Below, piece after piece: positions 60,449 to 64,000 of a stretch of 64,000 nucleotides of DNA. This DNA is from an uncultured Rhizobium sp. (lineage in GTDB: Bacteria; Pseudomonadota; Alphaproteobacteria; Rhizobiales; Rhizobiaceae). The notes beneath the pieces were generated by a model that saw only the letters and a program-made list of their open reading frames with translations, was not told the origin of the DNA and did no database searches. Each line of letters starts with the position of its first letter. Position 1 is the first letter of the stretch. Both the position numbers and the translations under genes were made by a program. Location of the stretch: the NCBI GenBank assembly GCA_945952415.1, contig CAMFIF010000004.1, positions 124,001 through 188,000 of the forward strand, given 5' to 3'.

Positions 60449-61861
60449 ATGCCAGGTCTTCGTTTATCCCCGACCGTTGCCCGTCTTTCGGCGGCAGCTG
60501 CTGGGCTCGTACTTCCGGCAGCCGCTTGGGCGCAGGATGCGGCTGCGGCCGCCGCTCCGGTTCCGGTGCCGGACAAGGGTGATACCACCTGGATGCTGAT
60601 TTCGAGCGTTCTCGTGCTGCTGATGATCGTGCCGGGTCTCGGCCTCTTCTATGGCGGCCTCGTGCGGGCCAAGAACATGCTGTCGGTGCTGATGCAGGTG
60701 ACCATGATTGCGGCGATCGCCATCATTGTCTGGGTGGCCTTCGGCTACTCGCTGGCCTTTACGGCGGGCGGCGGTGCCAACAGCTTCATCGGCGGCTTCA
60801 GCAAGGCCTTCCTGGCGGGCGTGACCCCGGCAAGCACGGTTGAAACCTTCAGCAAGGGCGTGGTCATTCCCGAGCTCACCTTCATCATCTTCCAGATGAC
60901 CTTCGCCGCGATCACGCCGGCCCTGATCATCGGTGCCTTTGCGGAGCGCATCAAGTTCTCAGCGGTGCTGCTCTTCTCCACGCTGTGGCTGATCCTGGTC
61001 TATCTGCCGGTCGCCCACATGGTCTGGTTCTGGGGCGGCCCGAGTGCCTATTCCGATCCGGCGGGCCTCATCTATTCCTTCGGAGCGATCGATTTCGCCG
61101 GCGGCACGGTGGTGCATATCAATGCGGGCGTCGCGGGTCTCGTCGGCGCCTATATGGTTGGCAAGCGCGTCGGCTACGGGCGTGACATGATGGCCCCGCA
61201 CTCCCTGACGCTGACGCTCGTTGGCGCCGGCCTGCTCTGGGTCGGCTGGTTCGGCTTCAATGCCGGCTCCAATCTGGAATCGAACGGCTATGCTGCCCTT
61301 GCCATGATCAACACCTTCGTTGCCACCGCAGCGGCGATGATCTCCTGGTCGGTCGTGGAAGCGATCGCCCGTGGCAAGGCCTCGCTGCTCGGTGCGGTTT
61401 CGGGCGCTGTTGCCGGTCTTGTCGTGATCACCCCGGCCGCCGGCTTTGCCGGCCCGATGGGCGCGATCGTGATGGGCCTCATCGTCTCGCCGGTCTGCTA
61501 CTTCTTCGTTTCCACGGTGAAGAACCGCTTCGGCTACGATGATACGGCGGACGTTTTCGGCGTGCATGGCATCGGCGGCATCCTGGGTGCGCTGCTCACG
61601 GGTGTCTTCGTCAACCCCGCCCTCGGCGGCGCGGGCATCGTCGATTATTCGACGGCCGATTTTGCTGCAACCTATCTCGGTACCGGCACCCAGCTGCTGG
61701 CCCAGGCAAAGGGCGTGCTGGTGACGGTCCTCTGGTCCGGTATCGGTTCGGCGATCCTCTATAAAATCGTGGACCTGGTGGTTGGTCTGCGCGTCAGCAC
61801 GGAGTCGGAGCGCGAAGGTCTCGACCTTTCCTCGCACGGCGAAGCTGCTTACCATTCCTGA
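60449..61861 (+). CDS. amtB: Ammonium transporter
   Basis: A 470-residue inner-membrane channel for ammonium. A cleavable signal peptide (LSAAAAGLVLPAAAWA) precedes eleven membrane spans. Amt hallmarks: GLGLFYGGLVRAKN, the first pore His in LPVAHMVWFWGG, GFNAGSNLESNG, and the second pore His in DVFGVHGIGGILGAL. The ATG at 60449 has AGGAG seven bases before it; the GTG at 60434 is rejected. It has a sigma-54 promoter and its own terminator. The usual glnK partner is missing. Confidence 0.96.
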   Translation: MPGLRLSPTVARLSAAAAGLVLPAAAWAQDAAAAAAPVPVPDKGDTTWMLISSVLVLLMIVPGLGLFYGGLVRAKNMLSVLMQVTMIAAIAIIVWVAFGYSLAFTAGGGANSFIGGFSKAFLAGVTPASTVETFSKGVVIPELTFIIFQMTFAAITPALIIGAFAERIKFSAVLLFSTLWLILVYLPVAHMVWFWGGPSAYSDPAGLIYSFGAIDFAGGTVVHINAGVAGLVGAYMVGKRVGYGRDMMAPHSLTLTLVGAGLLWVGWFGFNAGSNLESNGYAALAMINTFVATAAAMISWSVVEAIARGKASLLGAVSGAVAGLVVITPAAGFAGPMGAIVMGLIVSPVCYFFVSTVKNRFGYDDTADVFGVHGIGGILGALLTGVFVNPALGGAGIVDYSTADFAATYLGTGTQLLAQAKGVLVTVLWSGIGSAILYKIVDLVVGLRVSTESEREGLDLSSHGEAAYHS

Positions 61862-61889
61862 AGTCGGCATCCTTGAGACCGATCTTCGG

Positions 61890-61917
61890 ACCCGGGTCGA
61901 AAGACCCGGGTTTTTTT
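61890..61917 (+). terminator. Intrinsic terminator of amtB
   Basis: ACCCGGGTC, GAAA loop, GACCCGGGT then seven T residues: a perfect 9-bp stem with a stable tetraloop, 28 bp after the stop. Confidence 0.95.
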
Positions 61918-62078
61918 ATTTTTTCTTACCTTCCGCACGGGGATGCCGGTCTTCACGGTTGCATGGTTAATAGGGCTTTAACTCTCGCCGGTTTAGCTTG
62001 CGCTTTCATCAGCGTCTCCGTCCTGCAGCGGATTCGCCCGCACCGGACAGGGACAGTTCAAGGAACGGGAAGACTAGA

Positions 62079-64000
62079 ATGAGCAGAAGCTTTTCCGGAG
62101 CCACGGATGCGCGCGTCAGCCGTTTCTCGCTTTCCGCCTTTCTGTGGCGGCAGATGCTGGTCTTGAGTGGCATCCTGCTCTTCGGCCTGCTGGCGCTCGG
62201 CGTGGCTGCACTTGCCACCTGGAACGTTTCCGACCCCAGTCCTTCCTATGCGACCAGCAACCTGCCCACCAATATCATGGGCTATACGGGTGCTGCCTTT
62301 GCCGATGTGGTCATGCAGTTCCTCGGCCTGTCGGGGGTGACGGCCCTGCTGCCGGTGCTTGCCTGGTCGCTGGCGCTCATCACCGGGCGGCGCATTCACC
62401 GCATTCCGGCGCGGCTTGCCGCATGGCCGGCCGCCGCCATTATCGGCGCTGCCGTGATCGGCTGCTTTCCCGCGCCTAAGACCTGGCCCATCCCGAACGG
62501 GATCGGCGGGGTCATCGGCGACATGATCCTGCGTTTTCCGGCTCTTTTCATCGGTTCCTATCCCACGGGCGTCTCCGCCATGGCGCTCGGGGCGGTGCTG
62601 GCACTGCCGGCCGCGGCGCTGCTGCTCTTTGCCAGCGGTTTCATCGGCAATGGCGCGCCTCTCGACGAGGACGAGCCGGTGCTGCCCTCCAGCAGCAAGG
62701 CGCGGACCGTGGGCGAGGAGATCGACGATGACGAGCGCGAAGGTTTCGCCACCTTCGTTTTCGGCTGGGCAACCCATGCCTGGTATACGGCCCAGGCGCG
62801 CCTGCGCCGGCTCTTCGGTCTTTCCGCCCGCCGTCCGAAGGCGCAGCGGAACATCGAGGAACCCTATGATTTCAACGAGGACGAATTCACCACGCTGAAC
62901 GGCGCGCGGTCTCTACCGCGCGGGGCCGCCGGTCCCCGGGAAAGGCTGGAACCCACGCTCGAACCTTCGCTCGACCGCACCCACAGCCCGTCCCGCCGAG
63001 TGATGAGCGCTCCACCCATGTCCGCCGATGAAGACGATGACGACCTTCCCTTCGATGTGGACCTGCCCCGCCCCGCGGGCATCCTGCCCGATGAGGATGA
63101 GTTTGTCGCCGGACAGCCCCTGTCGCGCGCCGGACGGGAGCGCCCCATTGCGGTTTCTCCCCAGGCGCGCAAGGCGGCACCGGCCCGCCCCGCCCCCCAA
63201 ACCGGCGGGTTCCGTCCCGGCCCCGGCCGACCCGGGGTTTTCGAACTGCCGGATATCCGCCTGCTTGCCGAACCCCGCGCTTCGGTTCGCGATCATTCGC
63301 TGAGCGAGGATGCGCTGGAACAGAATGCCCGCATGCTGGAAGGCGTGCTCGAGGATTTCGGCGTCAAGGGCGAGATTATCCATGTCCGCCCCGGCCCGGT
63401 CGTCACGCTTTACGAACTTGAACCGGCGCCGGGGATCAAATCCTCCCGCGTCATCGGCCTTGCCGACGATATTGCCCGCTCGATGAGCGCGATTGCCGCG
63501 CGCGTGGCAGTCGTTCCCGGCCGCAACGCAATCGGCATCGAACTGCCGAACCAGACCCGCGAAACCGTCTTCCTGCGCGAGCTGATCGGCTCCAAGGATT
63601 TCGACGGGTCCAAGGCGAAGCTTGCCATGGCACTCGGCAAGACGATCGGTGGCGAGCCCGTGATCGCCGATCTTGCAAAGATGCCGCATCTCCTCGTGGC
63701 CGGCACCACCGGCTCGGGCAAGTCGGTCGCGATCAATACGATGATCCTCTCGCTCCTCTATCGCATGACGCCGGAGCAGTGCCGCCTCATCATGATCGAC
63801 CCGAAGATGCTCGAGCTTTCGGTCTATGACGGCATTCCCCATCTCCTCTCGCCCGTGGTCACCGATCCAAAGAAGGCGGTCGTTGCGCTCAAATGGACCG
63901 TCCGCGAGATGGAAGAGCGCTACAAGAAGATGTCGAAGATCGGCGTCCGCAACATTGACGGCTTCAACTCGCGCGTCGAACAGGCGATTGCCCGCGGCGA
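62079..64000 (+). CDS. ftsK: DNA translocase FtsK (3' end outside window)
   Basis: The first 640 codons of a FtsK/SpoIIIE DNA pump that clears chromosome dimers at the division septum. N-terminus with four membrane spans (about residues 25-205), then an acidic, Pro-rich linker (about 220-385), an alpha domain ([19 protein letters not shown]) and the beta motor domain with Walker [19 protein letters not shown] (about 545) and [20 protein letters not shown]. The frame is open to the right edge; the gamma DNA-reading domain is not in view. GGAACGGGAAG precedes the ATG. Confidence 0.95.
   Translation, partial: MSRSFSGATDARVSRFSLSAFLWRQMLVLSGILLFGLLALGVAALATWNVSDPSPSYATSNLPTNIMGYTGAAFADVVMQFLGLSGVTALLPVLAWSLALITGRRIHRIPARLAAWPAAAIIGAAVIGCFPAPKTWPIPNGIGGVIGDMILRFPALFIGSYPTGVSAMALGAVLALPAAALLLFASGFIGNGAPLDEDEPVLPSSSKARTVGEEIDDDEREGFATFVFGWATHAWYTAQARLRRLFGLSARRPKAQRNIEEPYDFNEDEFTTLNGARSLPRGAAGPRERLEPTLEPSLDRTHSPSRRVMSAPPMSADEDDDDLPFDVDLPRPAGILPDEDEFVAGQPLSRAGRERPIAVSPQARKAAPARPAPQTGGFRPGPGRPGVFELPDIRLLAEPRASVRDHSLSEDALEQNARMLEGVLEDFGVKGEIIHVRPGPVVTLYELEPAPGIKSSRVIGLADDIARSMSAIAARVAVVPGRNAIGIELPNQTRETVFLRELIGSKDFDGSKAKLAMALGKTIGGEPVIADLAKMPHLLVAGTTGSGKSVAINTMILSLLYRMTPEQCRLIMIDPKMLELSVYDGIPHLLSPVVTDPKKAVVALKWTVREMEERYKKMSKIGVRNIDGFNSRVEQAIARG

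Noticed and set aside
60268..60582. Open frame in the amtB leader as a possible glnK remnant
   Set aside because: The translation is Ser/Gly/Arg-rich, runs into amtB in another frame and shows none of the PII motifs.

Overview
The window is a gene-dense, GC-rich stretch of an alphaproteobacterial main chromosome. The gene set points to Rhizobiaceae (Rhizobium/Agrobacterium/Sinorhizobium group): a 2830-residue NdvB/ChvB cyclic beta-1,2-glucan synthase with its exporter NdvA/ChvA, a PHB locus (phaR, phaA, phbB), CarD, an RpoH2-type sigma factor and chemoreceptor, and rhizobial-type promoter and operator sequences. I see no insertion sequence, phage, plasmid or CRISPR array; almost everything is core metabolism and cell biology. 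Family-level placement is inference from protein content, not from a search.

Layout. 0.2-2.9 kb: a class-III aminotransferase and a convergent Rieske oxygenase with a TetR-like operator. 3.0-14.2 kb: cyclic glucan synthesis and export (ndvB, a DUF1203 gene, ndvA). 14.6-19.4 kb: pyruvate carboxylase and an MFS transporter. 19.4-22.8 kb: an IorAB-like molybdenum hydroxylase with a divergent TetR regulator. 22.9-28.9 kb: ispG-hisC, a LysE exporter, ispA, mtgA, a GST and rpmF. 29.0-32.3 kb: PHB metabolism. 32.3-33.2 kb: a long non-coding region with three repeats, described below. 33.2-39.8 kb: Suv3-like helicase, S4 protein, mogA, fdxA, carD, rpoH2. 39.8-47.6 kb: M48 lipoprotein, thiBPQ under a TPP riboswitch, divergent thiamine pyrophosphokinase and an ABC-F ATPase. 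47.8-54.9 kb: chemoreceptor, MoxR ATPase, metA, GNAT, VWA protein, aldose epimerase. 55.0-62 kb: tRNA-Gly, YbaK-like deacylase, CnoX-like thioredoxin, Lon-N protein, Trm112-like protein, ubiquinone hydroxylase, tesB, and amtB with a sigma-54 promoter. 62.1 kb to the edge: ftsK, cut by the window.

Genes that work together: ndvB makes and ndvA exports periplasmic cyclic glucans; phaA and phbB make 3-hydroxybutyryl-CoA under PhaR; thiBPQ imports thiamin (pyro)phosphate while the divergent kinase makes TPP, the riboswitch ligand; ispG and ispA feed isoprenoid synthesis, and ubiH uses isoprenoid quinone precursors.

Most unusual region: 32294-33189, about 900 bp without a gene between phbB and the helicase. 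It carries three 74-bp repeats in identical internal register. Each repeat has a pair of GANTC (CcrM) sites. They are interspersed with a perfect TTAA-N7-TTAA CtrA-type site, many GTTAAC half-sites, one DnaA-box-like sequence and a perfect 12-bp hairpin. It looks like a cell-cycle-controlled regulatory or RNA-encoding element; its function is not known to me. Other notable points are a glnK-less amtB, a TPP riboswitch with a candidate alternative helix, and an EcfG-type promoter in front of rpoH2.
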